Shown here: positions 47,101 through 55,744 of the stretch, in pieces | How positions within the stretch are numbered: the first letter of the stretch is position 1 | Layout of the letters: every line of letters begins with the position of its first letter | Assembly (NCBI GenBank): GCA_040269895.1 | Contig: CP158568.1 | Coordinates: 4,306,001-4,370,000, forward strand | Length of the DNA: 64,000 bases | Origin: Ancalomicrobiaceae bacterium S20 | GTDB taxonomy: Bacteria > Pseudomonadota > Alphaproteobacteria > Rhizobiales > Ancalomicrobiaceae | Direction of reading: 5' to 3' | The notes under the pieces: model-generated | Seen by the model: only the letters and a program-made list of their open reading frames with translations | Databases searched by the model: none | Told to the model about the DNA's origin: nothing | Program-made: the position numbers and the translations under genes

Positions 47101-48970
47101 CGTCGGCGACATGTCGGGCGACGTGTTCGGCAACGGCATGCTGCTGGCCTCGACCATCCGGCTCGTCGCCGCCTTCGACCACCGGCACATCTTCCTCGAC
47201 CCGGATCCGGATCCGGCGTCGAGCTTCGCCGAGCGCGAAAGGCTGTTCGACCTGCCGCGGTCGAGCTGGGCCGACTATGACGCCGCGAAGATCTCGGCCG
47301 GCGGCGGCATCTATGCCCGCAGCGAGAAGGCGATCGATCTCTCGGAGGCGGCGCGGGCGATGCTCGGCCTCGATCATACGCGGGCGACGCCGCAGGAGGT
47401 CATGAACGCCATCCTGCGCATGCCGGTCGACCTCCTGTGGTTCGGCGGCATCGGCACCTATATCCGCGCCTCGACCGAGACCGATGCCGACGCCGGCGAC
47501 CGCGCCAACGACCCGATCCGTGTGGCTGCGCCGCAGGTGCGGGCCCGTGTGATCGGCGAGGGTGCCAATCTCGGCGTCACGCAGCGCGCGCGTATCGAGC
47601 TCGGCCTCGCCGGGGTGCGCGTCAACTCCGACGCGATCGACAACTCCGCCGGCGTCAACTCCTCCGACGTCGAGGTCAACATCAAGATCGCGCTCGGCCA
47701 TGCGGTACGCGCCGGCGAGCTGACCATGCCCGATCGCAACGTGCTGCTCGCCTCGATGACCGACGAGGTTGCGCATCTGGTGCTCGCCAACAACTATCGG
47801 CAGACGCTGTCGCTGAGCCTCGCCGAACGGCGCGGGCTCGAAGATCTCGGCTATCAGCGCCGGCTGATGGAGACGCTGGAGCGCGCCGGCCGGCTCGACC
47901 GGGCGGTCGAGTTCCTGCCCGATGATCCCGCGCTCATCGCGCGCGAGAAAGCTGGCAAGGCGTTGACCCGTCCGGAACTCGGCGTGCTGCTGGCCTATGC
48001 CAAGCTGTCGCTCAAGGAGGACCTGATCGGTTCGGACGTGCCCGACGATCCGTTCTTCCGGGCCGAGCTCACGGCCTATTTCCCCTCGGCGATGCGCGAG
48101 CGCTTCGCCGGTGCGATCGGTGCGCATCGGCTGCATCGGGAGATCATCGCGACCCGGCTCGCCAATCTGGTGATCGATCGCGGCGGGCCGGCCTTCGTCG
48201 CGCGCATCGCCGACCGGACCGGCGCCACGCCGGCGACGATCGCGCGCGCGGCGGCCGCGGCTGCGGCGGCCATCGGCTCCGAGCGCCTCGACCGGCAGAT
48301 CGACGCGCTCGATACGCTGGTACCGGGTGCTGTGCAGCTCGAACTCTACGCGGCCGTGCAGGATGCGCTGATCGATGCGACGGTCTGGGCGTTGCGCAAC
48401 GTCTCGCTCGACGCCGGGCTCTCGGCCGTGGTCGCGCGTTTCGCCGAACCCGTCGCGGCGCTCGCGCCGGCCTTCGACGGTATCGTCGGTGTGGCGATCC
48501 GCGATGCGGTCGCGGCGCAGACGGCGACCTGGGTCGCGGCCGGCGTGCCGGACGATCTGGCGGTCCGGCTCGCGCGGCTGCCGGTGTTCGCGGCGCTGCC
48601 GGATGCGATCGTGGTGGCTGAGCAGACCGGCGCGGCGGTCGAGGATGCCGCGCGGGTGCATTTCGCCGCGGCCGAGCGGCTGCGCATCGTGGCGCTGGAG
48701 ACGGCGGCGCGGCGGGTCGCGGTCAAGGACTACTATGACGGCCTGGCGCTCGACCGCGCGCGTGGCATGCTCGCGGCCGCGCATCGGGCGATCGACGCGC
48801 ACGCGCTCAACACCGATGGCGGTCTGGAGGCGTGGCTGGTCGGCCTCGGCCGGGCGCCGGAGGCGGCGCTCGCCCAGATCGACGAGATCATCGGCACCGG
48901 CGGCCTCACCGTCTCGCGCTTTGCGGTGGCGGCCGGGCTGATCGCGGATCTGGCGAACGGCAAGGCGTGA
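44147..48970 (+). CDS. gdh: NAD-specific glutamate dehydrogenase, 180-kDa type
   Basis: A 1,607-residue enzyme that oxidatively deaminates glutamate to 2-oxoglutarate. The N-terminal half carries ACT-like regulatory segments; the catalytic core is marked by [20 protein letters not shown] and [19 protein letters not shown] (substrate Lys), followed by the NAD fold with [15 protein letters not shown] and [10 protein letters not shown]; a long helical C-terminus completes it. GGAGAAG precedes the ATG at 44147, which I prefer to the upstream ATG at 44108. Length is typical of this large class in alphaproteobacteria. Confidence 0.97.
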   Translation: [1607 protein letters not shown]

Positions 48971-49009
48971 GCCGCTCGGAGGAGCGTAAAGAAGGGCGAC
49001 CAAGAAAGA

Positions 49010-49028
49010 GGGGCGGCAACGCCGCCCC
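49010..49028. terminator. Bidirectional terminator between gdh and purH
   Basis: GGGGCGGC, loop AAC, GCCGCCCC: an 8-bp perfect stem between converging genes, with a CTCTTTCTT tail on the minus side. Confidence 0.7.
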
Positions 49029-49066
49029 AATCTCCCTTGATCCCTGTGTCCGTGTATTCCGGCGCT

Positions 49067-50680
49067 TCAGTGTCGGAAGTGGCGCATGCCCGTGAAGCAC
49101 ATCACGATGCCGGCCTTGTCGGCGGCGGCGACCACGTCGTCGTCGCGCATCGAGCCGCCGGGCTGCACGACCGCGGTCGCGCCGGCCGCAATCAGTGCCT
49201 CGAGGCCGTCGGCGAACGGGAAGAACGCGTCCGACGCGGCGACCGAACCGGCCGTCAGCGACTCGGTCAGACCCGCCGCCTTGGTCGCCTCGGCGGCCTT
49301 CGACACGGCGATCTTTGCCGAATCCACGCGGCTCATCTGGCCGGCACCGATGCCGACGGTGGCGCGGTCCTTCACGAACACGATGGCGTTCGACTTGATG
49401 TGCTTCACCACCCGGAACGCGAAGGTCATGTCGTCCTCCTGCGCCGGCGTCGGCTGCTTGAAGGTGACGACCTTGAGCTCGACGTCGTCGACCGTGCCGT
49501 AGTCGCGGGTCTGCACCAGCAGGCCGCCGGCGACGGTCTTGGCCGTGAAGCCGGCGCCACCGGGATTCGGCAGCTTGCCGGCGAGGAGCAGGCGCAGGTT
49601 CTTCTTCTCGGCGATGATCGCCTTGGCCTCGTTGGTGGCGTCGGGGGCGATGATCACCTCGGTGAAGATCTTGACGATCTCGTGGGCGGTCTCGGCGTCG
49701 AGCTTGCGGTTGAAGGCGATGATGCCGCCGAAGGCCGAGACGGGGTCGCAGCGCAGCGCCTTGAGATAGGCGTCCTTCAACGTCTTGGCCTCGGCGACGC
49801 CGCAGGGATTGGCGTGCTTGATGATCGCGCAGGCGGCGGTGCGGTAGGGGTCGAACTCGGCGACGAGTTCGTAGGCCGCGTCGGTGTCGTTGATGTTGTT
49901 GTAGGAGAGCTGCTTGCCCTGCACCTGCACGGCGGTCGCCACGCCCGGGCGCTGCTCGGCCGTGCGGTAGAAGGCGGCGAGCTGGTGCGGGTTTTCGCCG
50001 TAGCGCATGACCTCGACGAGCCGGCCGCCGAAGGCGCGGTAGGCCGGGTTCGGCTCGCCGACCTTCTCGGCGAACCAGTTGGAGATCGCCGCATCGTAGG
50101 TCGCGGTGCGCGCGAAGGCCTTCTGCGCCAGCCGGCGGCGGACCTTCAGCTCCGTGCCGCCCTTGGTCTCGATCTGCTCGAGGATCTTGGCGTAATCGGC
50201 CGGATCGACCACCACGGCGACATGGCCGTGGTTCTTGGCTGCGGCGCGGATCATCGCCGGGCCGCCGATGTCGATGTTCTCGATCGAGGTCGCCTCGTCG
50301 GCGCCCTTCGCGATCGTTTCCTCGAACGGATAGAGGTTGATCACCGCGAGATCGATGCCGGCGATGCCGTGGGCCTGCATGGCCTCGGCGTGGTCGGGGT
50401 CGTTGCGCACCGCGAGCAGGCCGCCGTGGACCTTCGGGTGCAGCGTCTTGACGCGGCCGTCCATGATCTCGGGGAAGCCGGTGACGGCCGAGACGTCGAT
50501 CACCGGAACGCCGGCATCGGCGAGGCTCTTGCGCGTGCCGCCGGTCGAGACCAGCTCGACGCCCTTCTCGGCGAGCGCGCGGGCGAAATCGATCAGGCCG
50601 GTCTTGTCGGAGACGGAGAGGAGCGCGCGCTTGACCGGCACGAGATCGGGCGGCGCGATGTTCTTGGCCTCGACGGACAT
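49067..50680 (-). CDS. purH: Bifunctional AICAR formyltransferase / IMP cyclohydrolase
   Basis: A 537-residue enzyme for the last two steps of purine synthesis. The N-terminal MGS-like cyclohydrolase domain has [20 protein letters not shown] and [15 protein letters not shown]; the transformylase domain has [30 protein letters not shown] and [11 protein letters not shown]. The start at 50680 ([10 protein letters not shown]) has GGAGCC upstream; a longer frame is not conserved. It lies downstream of the heparinase-like gene on the same strand. Confidence 0.97.
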   Translation of the reverse strand: MSVEAKNIAPPDLVPVKRALLSVSDKTGLIDFARALAEKGVELVSTGGTRKSLADAGVPVIDVSAVTGFPEIMDGRVKTLHPKVHGGLLAVRNDPDHAEAMQAHGIAGIDLAVINLYPFEETIAKGADEATSIENIDIGGPAMIRAAAKNHGHVAVVVDPADYAKILEQIETKGGTELKVRRRLAQKAFARTATYDAAISNWFAEKVGEPNPAYRAFGGRLVEVMRYGENPHQLAAFYRTAEQRPGVATAVQVQGKQLSYNNINDTDAAYELVAEFDPYRTAACAIIKHANPCGVAEAKTLKDAYLKALRCDPVSAFGGIIAFNRKLDAETAHEIVKIFTEVIIAPDATNEAKAIIAEKKNLRLLLAGKLPNPGGAGFTAKTVAGGLLVQTRDYGTVDDVELKVVTFKQPTPAQEDDMTFAFRVVKHIKSNAIVFVKDRATVGIGAGQMSRVDSAKIAVSKAAEATKAAGLTESLTAGSVAASDAFFPFADGLEALIAAGATAVVQPGGSMRDDDVVAAADKAGIVMCFTGMRHFRH

Positions 50681-50851
50681 GGGCTGCGGCTCCGGCTTTC
50701 GCGGGAGCGGGCCACTCGGCGGCTCCCGGCAACGGGGAAATCTCGGCGCCGCGATAGCACCGGATCGCCGCGCGCGCAAACGAAGCCATGCGCTGGCTGC
50801 GATGCGAATGGAACAAGGGACGTCGGTCGCGGGCAGCTCGCGCTCACCCGC

Positions 50852-52666
50852 TCAGAGCGAGACGCGACGGCGGAGGGCGCGCGGCTCGGCGGTGCGATGG
50901 AAACTCCAGCGTACCTCGCCGAGACCGCCGGCGTCGGCGGCGACGACGATCTGCTCGGCGTGGCGGACGCCGTGCAGGTCGGCGAGATAGACCGATTCCT
51001 CGAGATGGGCCGGCAGATCGGCGCAGCGGAATTCCCAGGCCTCGCCGTCGGGGCCGAGCAGCACGACGCCGCCGCCGCCGAGAGCGGAGGCCTTGACCTG
51101 TGGGTGGATGTGGAACCGGATCACGAAGGGCGGCCGGTTGCCGCCTTCGAGCGGCACCACGCGGTCGCGGCCGTCGATGCGGTCGCCCTCGGCCGAGAGC
51201 CGGAGCGTGCGTTCGTGGAGCACGCCGAACGCCTTGGCATAGCCGTCGTGGCTGGCGACCACGGCGACGGTGCCGTCCGCCTCCTGCCGCTCGACCGGCA
51301 CGCTCTCGGGGCCGCCGACCAGCACCGGGCCGAACAGGCGGGCGACGAGGCCCTTGTCGCGCACGGTCGCCGAGGAGCGGTCGCCGACCACCACGGTCGA
51401 GTGTGCCGCGGTGGTCCGCGCCATGCGCCGCCACTGCGGCAGTGGCCGGAACGGTGTGCCGCAATTGGTGATGTAGCGCGTCGTGCCGGAGGAGAACTCG
51501 AACGACAGCGTGCCGGCATGCGCGGCTTGGGCAACCGGGATCGGCGGCGGCGGGCCGGTGTCGACGATCACCACCGTGCGACCGGCCTCCAGGCGCTGGA
51601 AGCCGGAATGCGAGGCGTTGCCGTGGGTGGCGCCGCGGGCGTCGTCATAGACGAGCACGGTCGCGACCAGATCCGTCGGCGTCGGGCCGACGCCATTGAA
51701 GAGCGCGATGGCGCCGTCGCCATGCCGGACGAACCGGAGCCACGGCATCATGCGATCGACCGCGTTCATCAGCGCGGCCGAGGCCGGAATGCCGCGCGCC
51801 GACAGCGCTTGGCGCAGCGGCAGGAGGTCGATCAGGATGTCGAGCGCGGCGGCCGGATTACGCGAGATGTGGCCGCCGTCGGGCAGGATCTGGCGCTTCA
51901 GTTCGTCGTCGAGCCGGCGCATCGCGGTCTTCACCTGTCGCCGGAATCCCTCGACCGCCACGGCGGCGGCGAGCAGCGCGATCGCGGTCTTCAGCCGCGG
52001 CAGACCGTCGGGCTCCTCGCCGTAGCGGATGCGCAGGCGCTTCACATGGCGGGTGATGCCGACCAGGAAGCGCTGGTAGAAGGCGGCGTCGCTGTCCTCG
52101 AGCACCATCGGCGACTGGGCGAGCCAGGACATCAGCCGGCGCGAGGCGACGTCCGGCTCCCAGGCGACCGGCGGATGGGTATCGAGCCCGAGCCAGTCGT
52201 CGACCAGGGCGCGGGCATTGGAGCGGGCGATCGGCGTATCGGCGGCGCGCAGGTGCCGCAGCCAGCCGAAGCCGTGCAGCACGCGCGCCCATTCGTCGGA
52301 TGGCGGGGGCATGTCGAAGGGCGAGCGGCCCCGGCACTCGACCACCTGACCGGAGAACACGAAACTGCCGGCATAGATGTCGCCGGCGACCGTCGGATCC
52401 GCTGTACGCAGGTCCTGCGGGGCGATGGCGAGACGATCGGCCGATGGCTCGAACGACGCACGCAGGCCGCGCGCGAACCGGCGCAGCGGCGCCGTCGCAC
52501 GTCGCGCGACCTCGCCCACGACCAGTCGCAGTCGTCGGCTCAATCCGTCCATGCCCTGGATCGGCATGTTCCCCGCCCCGGTGGGTCGTGCCCCGGGCGA
52601 AAGCGTTCGCTCCCGCCGGATTCCGACCACGCACATCCTGTCACCCGCGCGAAGCAGCGCGGGCAT
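50852..52666 (-). CDS. Heparinase II/III-like protein
   Basis: A 604-residue protein of the heparinase II/III family, comprising an alpha/alpha toroid domain (GFGWLRHLRAADTPIARSNA, DVASRRLMSWLAQSP) and a C-terminal beta-sandwich (YITNCGTPFRPLPQWRRMAR, AHSTVVVGDRSS). It may cleave a uronic-acid polysaccharide by elimination, but the group placed between rsmB and purH in this order has no settled substrate. The ATG at 52666 has GGAGG at ideal spacing; a more conventional start at MPIQGMDG (52567) is possible. No clear signal peptide. Confidence 0.85.
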   Translation of the reverse strand: MPALLRAGDRMCVVGIRRERTLSPGARPTGAGNMPIQGMDGLSRRLRLVVGEVARRATAPLRRFARGLRASFEPSADRLAIAPQDLRTADPTVAGDIYAGSFVFSGQVVECRGRSPFDMPPPSDEWARVLHGFGWLRHLRAADTPIARSNARALVDDWLGLDTHPPVAWEPDVASRRLMSWLAQSPMVLEDSDAAFYQRFLVGITRHVKRLRIRYGEEPDGLPRLKTAIALLAAAVAVEGFRRQVKTAMRRLDDELKRQILPDGGHISRNPAAALDILIDLLPLRQALSARGIPASAALMNAVDRMMPWLRFVRHGDGAIALFNGVGPTPTDLVATVLVYDDARGATHGNASHSGFQRLEAGRTVVIVDTGPPPPIPVAQAAHAGTLSFEFSSGTTRYITNCGTPFRPLPQWRRMARTTAAHSTVVVGDRSSATVRDKGLVARLFGPVLVGGPESVPVERQEADGTVAVVASHDGYAKAFGVLHERTLRLSAEGDRIDGRDRVVPLEGGNRPPFVIRFHIHPQVKASALGGGGVVLLGPDGEAWEFRCADLPAHLEESVYLADLHGVRHAEQIVVAADAGGLGEVRWSFHRTAEPRALRRRVSL

Positions 52667-52741
52667 TGTCCCAACCTCCACGGCACCCGAACGAGGTTAA
52701 AGGCCGGTTAAGTCGACGCCGGAGAGGTGAATTGAGCCGGC

Positions 52742-54202
52742 TCAGGACTCGTTTCGGATCAGGCGTGCGGCAAAGAAGCCATCGCAGCCGCCGGGCTGCG
52801 CGTCGGTTGCCGGCAGGTGAAACGGCAGGGTGCGCAGGTCGCCGGCGAGGGTGATCGCCTGCGCGAGACCGCCGATCTCCTCCGGCCGGACGGGCAGGCG
52901 ACGGAACGGCGCACCCGCGGCGAGAAACGCCTCGATCTGCGCCTCACCCTCCTCGGGCTGCAGCGAGCAGGTGCAATAGACGAGCGCCCCGCCGGGCTTC
53001 ACCCAGGCGCTCACGCGCTCCAGCAACCGCTTCTGCAGCGCCGCGAGGGTGGCGACATCCTCCGGGCTCTTCAGCAGCATGACGTCCGGGTGGCGGCGGA
53101 TGGTGCCGGTCGCGCTGCAGGGCGCGTCGAGCAGGATCGCGTCGAAGCTCTCCTTGGGCGTCCAGGTCTCCAGATCGGCGGCGACGACGCGCACGTTCGG
53201 CAGTCGCAGCCGGCCCATGTTCTGCTTCACGCGCTCGAGCCGTTCCGGCGACAGGTCGACGGCGGTCACCTCGGCGCCAGCGGCGGCGAGTTCGGCGGTC
53301 TTGCCGCCGGGCGCGGCGCACAGATCGGCCACCTGCCGACCCTTGACGTCGCCGAGCAGGCGCGCCGGTAGCGCGGCGGCGGCGTCCTGCACCCACCATT
53401 CGCCTTCGAGGAAACCTTCGAGCTTGTCGATGGCGCCGCCGCCGGCGAGGCGCACCGAGCCGGTCGGCAGCACGGCACCGCCGAGCGCGGCGGCCCAGCG
53501 CGCGGGATCGGATTTCACGGTCAGGTCGAGGGCGGCTTCCGTCAGATGCGCCTCGGCGATGGCGCGGGCGCGCTCGGGACCGTAGGCCGCCGTCCAGCTC
53601 TCGAACAGCCATTCGGGCGTGTTCAGCGCGGCGGCGTCCTGGTCGGCGAGGATCTCGTCCTTGCGGCGGGCGAGCGTGCGCAGCACGCCGTTGACGAGGC
53701 CCTTCCAGGCCTTCGCGATCCGGTCCTCGTCGGTCAGCGTCACCGACAGCGACACGGCGGCATGGTCGGGCACGTCGAGGAACAGGATCTGCGCGACGCC
53801 GACGCGCAGGATGTCGACCACGCGGTCGGCCTTGTCCGGCAGCGGCTTCTCGATCAGGCGGCGCAGCACGTCGTCGATCTGGCCGAGCCGGCGCAGCGCG
53901 GTCGACACCATGGCGCGGACGAAGGCGCGATCCTTCGGCGCCAGATTGCGGAAGGCCGGCGTGGTCGAGCGGCTGTCGAACTCCATGTCGAGCGGCCGGT
54001 TCTTCTCGACGATCTTGGCCAGGATGTCGGTCGCGAGCCGCCGGGCGGCGAGGCCGGGGATTTCCGGCCGCCGCGATCCGCGTGCCGGGTTGCCGCCGCC
54101 CGAACCGGTCGCCCCTCCGGACGGTCCGGTTCGATCCTGCCGCTCATCCCTGTTTCGGCCGTCGCCGCGCTGCTCGCGATCCCGCAATCCGTCGTTCCTC
54201 AT
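52742..54202 (-). CDS. rsmB: 16S rRNA m5C967 methyltransferase (RsmB-type)
   Basis: A 486-residue SAM-dependent RNA cytosine methyltransferase. A disordered N-terminus (about 45 residues) precedes a NusB-like domain (RRLATDILAKIVEKNRPLD, APKDRAFVRAMVSTALRR). The catalytic domain has motif I DLCAAPGGKTAEL, motif IV LLDAPCSATGTIRRHPD and motif VI VYCTCSLQPEEGE with the two active-site cysteines. The start at 54202 avoids a long upstream antisense-like extension. Adjacent to htpX. Confidence 0.93.
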   Translation of the reverse strand: MRNDGLRDREQRGDGRNRDERQDRTGPSGGATGSGGGNPARGSRRPEIPGLAARRLATDILAKIVEKNRPLDMEFDSRSTTPAFRNLAPKDRAFVRAMVSTALRRLGQIDDVLRRLIEKPLPDKADRVVDILRVGVAQILFLDVPDHAAVSLSVTLTDEDRIAKAWKGLVNGVLRTLARRKDEILADQDAAALNTPEWLFESWTAAYGPERARAIAEAHLTEAALDLTVKSDPARWAAALGGAVLPTGSVRLAGGGAIDKLEGFLEGEWWVQDAAAALPARLLGDVKGRQVADLCAAPGGKTAELAAAGAEVTAVDLSPERLERVKQNMGRLRLPNVRVVAADLETWTPKESFDAILLDAPCSATGTIRRHPDVMLLKSPEDVATLAALQKRLLERVSAWVKPGGALVYCTCSLQPEEGEAQIEAFLAAGAPFRRLPVRPEEIGGLAQAITLAGDLRTLPFHLPATDAQPGGCDGFFAARLIRNES

Positions 54203-54230
54203 GCCGCCGCCGGCCGCTGCCAGCGCTCGC

Positions 54231-55205
54231 TCAAGCCCAGGGGCCCCGGCGCGTGCGGCCGGGGTCCGTGACCGGCACGGCACCGCGCCGTCCCGTTGCC
54301 GACGGCATACGCGAATTTCCGCTCGCGCCATAGTCGAAACCGCCAGGGAACCCGGCGTCGGGGCCGCCGCCGGCGAGCTCGCGCAGTGCGGCGATGCGGT
54401 TCTCGGTCGAAGGATGGGTCGAGAACAGGTTGTCGAAGGAACGGCCGGACAGCGGATTGACGATGAAGAGATGCGCCGAGGCGGGATTGGCCTCGGCGGC
54501 CTCGTTCGGGATCATGTGCGCCGCGCCGGAGATCTTGGCGAGCGCGGAGGCGAGCCACATCGGCTGGCCGCAGATCTCGGCGCCCATGCGATCGGCGGCG
54601 TATTCGCGGGTGCGGCTCACCGCCATCTGCACGATCGAGGCGGCGAGCGGCGCGACGATCGCCGCGATCAGCACGCCGACCCAGCCGAGCGGATTGTGGT
54701 TGTCGCGATTGCCGCCGACGAAAAAGGCGATGTTGGCGAGCATCGAGATCGCGCCGGCGATGGTCGCGGTGATCGTCATGATCAGCGTGTCGCGGTTCTT
54801 GATATGAGCGAGCTCGTGCGCCATCACCCCGGCGACCTCCTCGCGGGTCAGCATGGCGAGCAGGCCGGTCGTCGCGGCGACGGCACCGTGCTCGGGATCG
54901 CGGCCGGTGGCGAAGGCGTTCGGCTGGTCGCTGTCGATCAGGTAGACGCGCGGCGCCGGCAGGCCGGCCCGCGCGGCAAGATCGTGGACCATGCGCACCA
55001 GATCCGGCGCTTCGGCTGCGCTGACCTCGCGGGCACCGTGCATCGACAGCGCGATGCGATCGGCGTTCCAGTAGCTGAACAGGTTCATCGCCAGTGCGAC
55101 GAGGAACGCGATCATCATGCCGCCGCGGCCGCCGATCATGAAGCCGACGCCCATGAAGAGCGCGGTCAGCGCGGCGAGCAGCAGGGCGGTGCGAAAGTAA
55201 TTCAT
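54231..55205 (-). CDS. htpX: Membrane zinc metalloprotease HtpX
   Basis: A 324-residue M48 peptidase that degrades damaged membrane proteins. Two N-terminal spans (starts [20 protein letters not shown]), the zinc motif HELAH in [16 protein letters not shown], two further spans, and the third ligand in [14 protein letters not shown]. The C-terminal 45 residues are Gly/Arg/Pro-rich and specific to this group. It lies 28 bases upstream of rsmB and is divergent from the DUF1674 gene. Confidence 0.95.
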   Translation of the reverse strand: MNYFRTALLLAALTALFMGVGFMIGGRGGMMIAFLVALAMNLFSYWNADRIALSMHGAREVSAAEAPDLVRMVHDLAARAGLPAPRVYLIDSDQPNAFATGRDPEHGAVAATTGLLAMLTREEVAGVMAHELAHIKNRDTLIMTITATIAGAISMLANIAFFVGGNRDNHNPLGWVGVLIAAIVAPLAASIVQMAVSRTREYAADRMGAEICGQPMWLASALAKISGAAHMIPNEAAEANPASAHLFIVNPLSGRSFDNLFSTHPSTENRIAALRELAGGGPDAGFPGGFDYGASGNSRMPSATGRRGAVPVTDPGRTRRGPWA

Positions 55206-55421
55206 CCTCGGGTCTCCGGCGTCGTTGGGGCGTCGGACGTCAGGGGGCGCACGTCAGCGTTCGATCATCGGTGGCGCATGGACCGAATGGACGGTTTCTC
55301 GGACCCGCGCCTCGCCTATATGATGGGAGCGCGGTCAGCGTGCTGCAAGGAAGCGGCGCGCGCCGGCCCGGCAGGACGACCGCCGGAAGCCTTCCGCAGC
55401 AACCGAGAGCGAGCCTTACCC

Positions 55422-55688
55422 ATGACTACCATGTCCGACCCCGCGTCCGGCGAGCGATCCGCCGGCCCCAGCGCTCCGGTCGTCGAGGGAGCCGCGCCGG
55501 CGCGGCCGCGTTTCGAGGATCTGCCGCCGGCGGCCCAGCGCGCGCTGATGGAGGCCGAGGAACGGCGCAAGGCGGCGCAGGCTATCGCGCAGAATCTCTC
55601 TTTGCCGCGCGAGGTCAACGGCCGTGGCGGCGCCGAGCCGGTGCGCTATGGCGACTGGGAAGTGAAGGGGATCGCGAGCGACTTCTGA
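55422..55688 (+). CDS. DUF1674 protein (SDHAF4-like)
   Basis: An 88-residue protein with the conserved C-terminal block EVNGRGGAEPVRYGDWEVKG ending IASDF, the hallmark of DUF1674, related to the eukaryotic succinate dehydrogenase assembly factor 4. It may help flavinylated SdhA assemble. The first 45 residues are Pro/Ala-rich. It is next to htpX, an arrangement common in Hyphomicrobiales. Confidence 0.88.
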   Translation: MTTMSDPASGERSAGPSAPVVEGAAPARPRFEDLPPAAQRALMEAEERRKAAQAIAQNLSLPREVNGRGGAEPVRYGDWEVKGIASDF

Positions 55689-55744
55689 CGTCGGCACGAC
55701 TCATGTCCGGAGCGTCGCGCGTCCCCGCTCAGGCGGTGCCCGGA

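Noticed and set aside
43250-49030. A 1,926-codon minus-strand open frame opposite gdh
   Set aside because: It is the antisense shadow of the glutamate dehydrogenase gene, with Arg/His/Asp-rich composition typical of such shadows. Only its last 234 codons (43250-43951) are a real gene, the AhpD-like protein.
49037-52711. A 1,224-codon plus-strand frame across purH and the heparinase-like gene
   Set aside because: Runs antisense to two recognised genes and has shadow composition.
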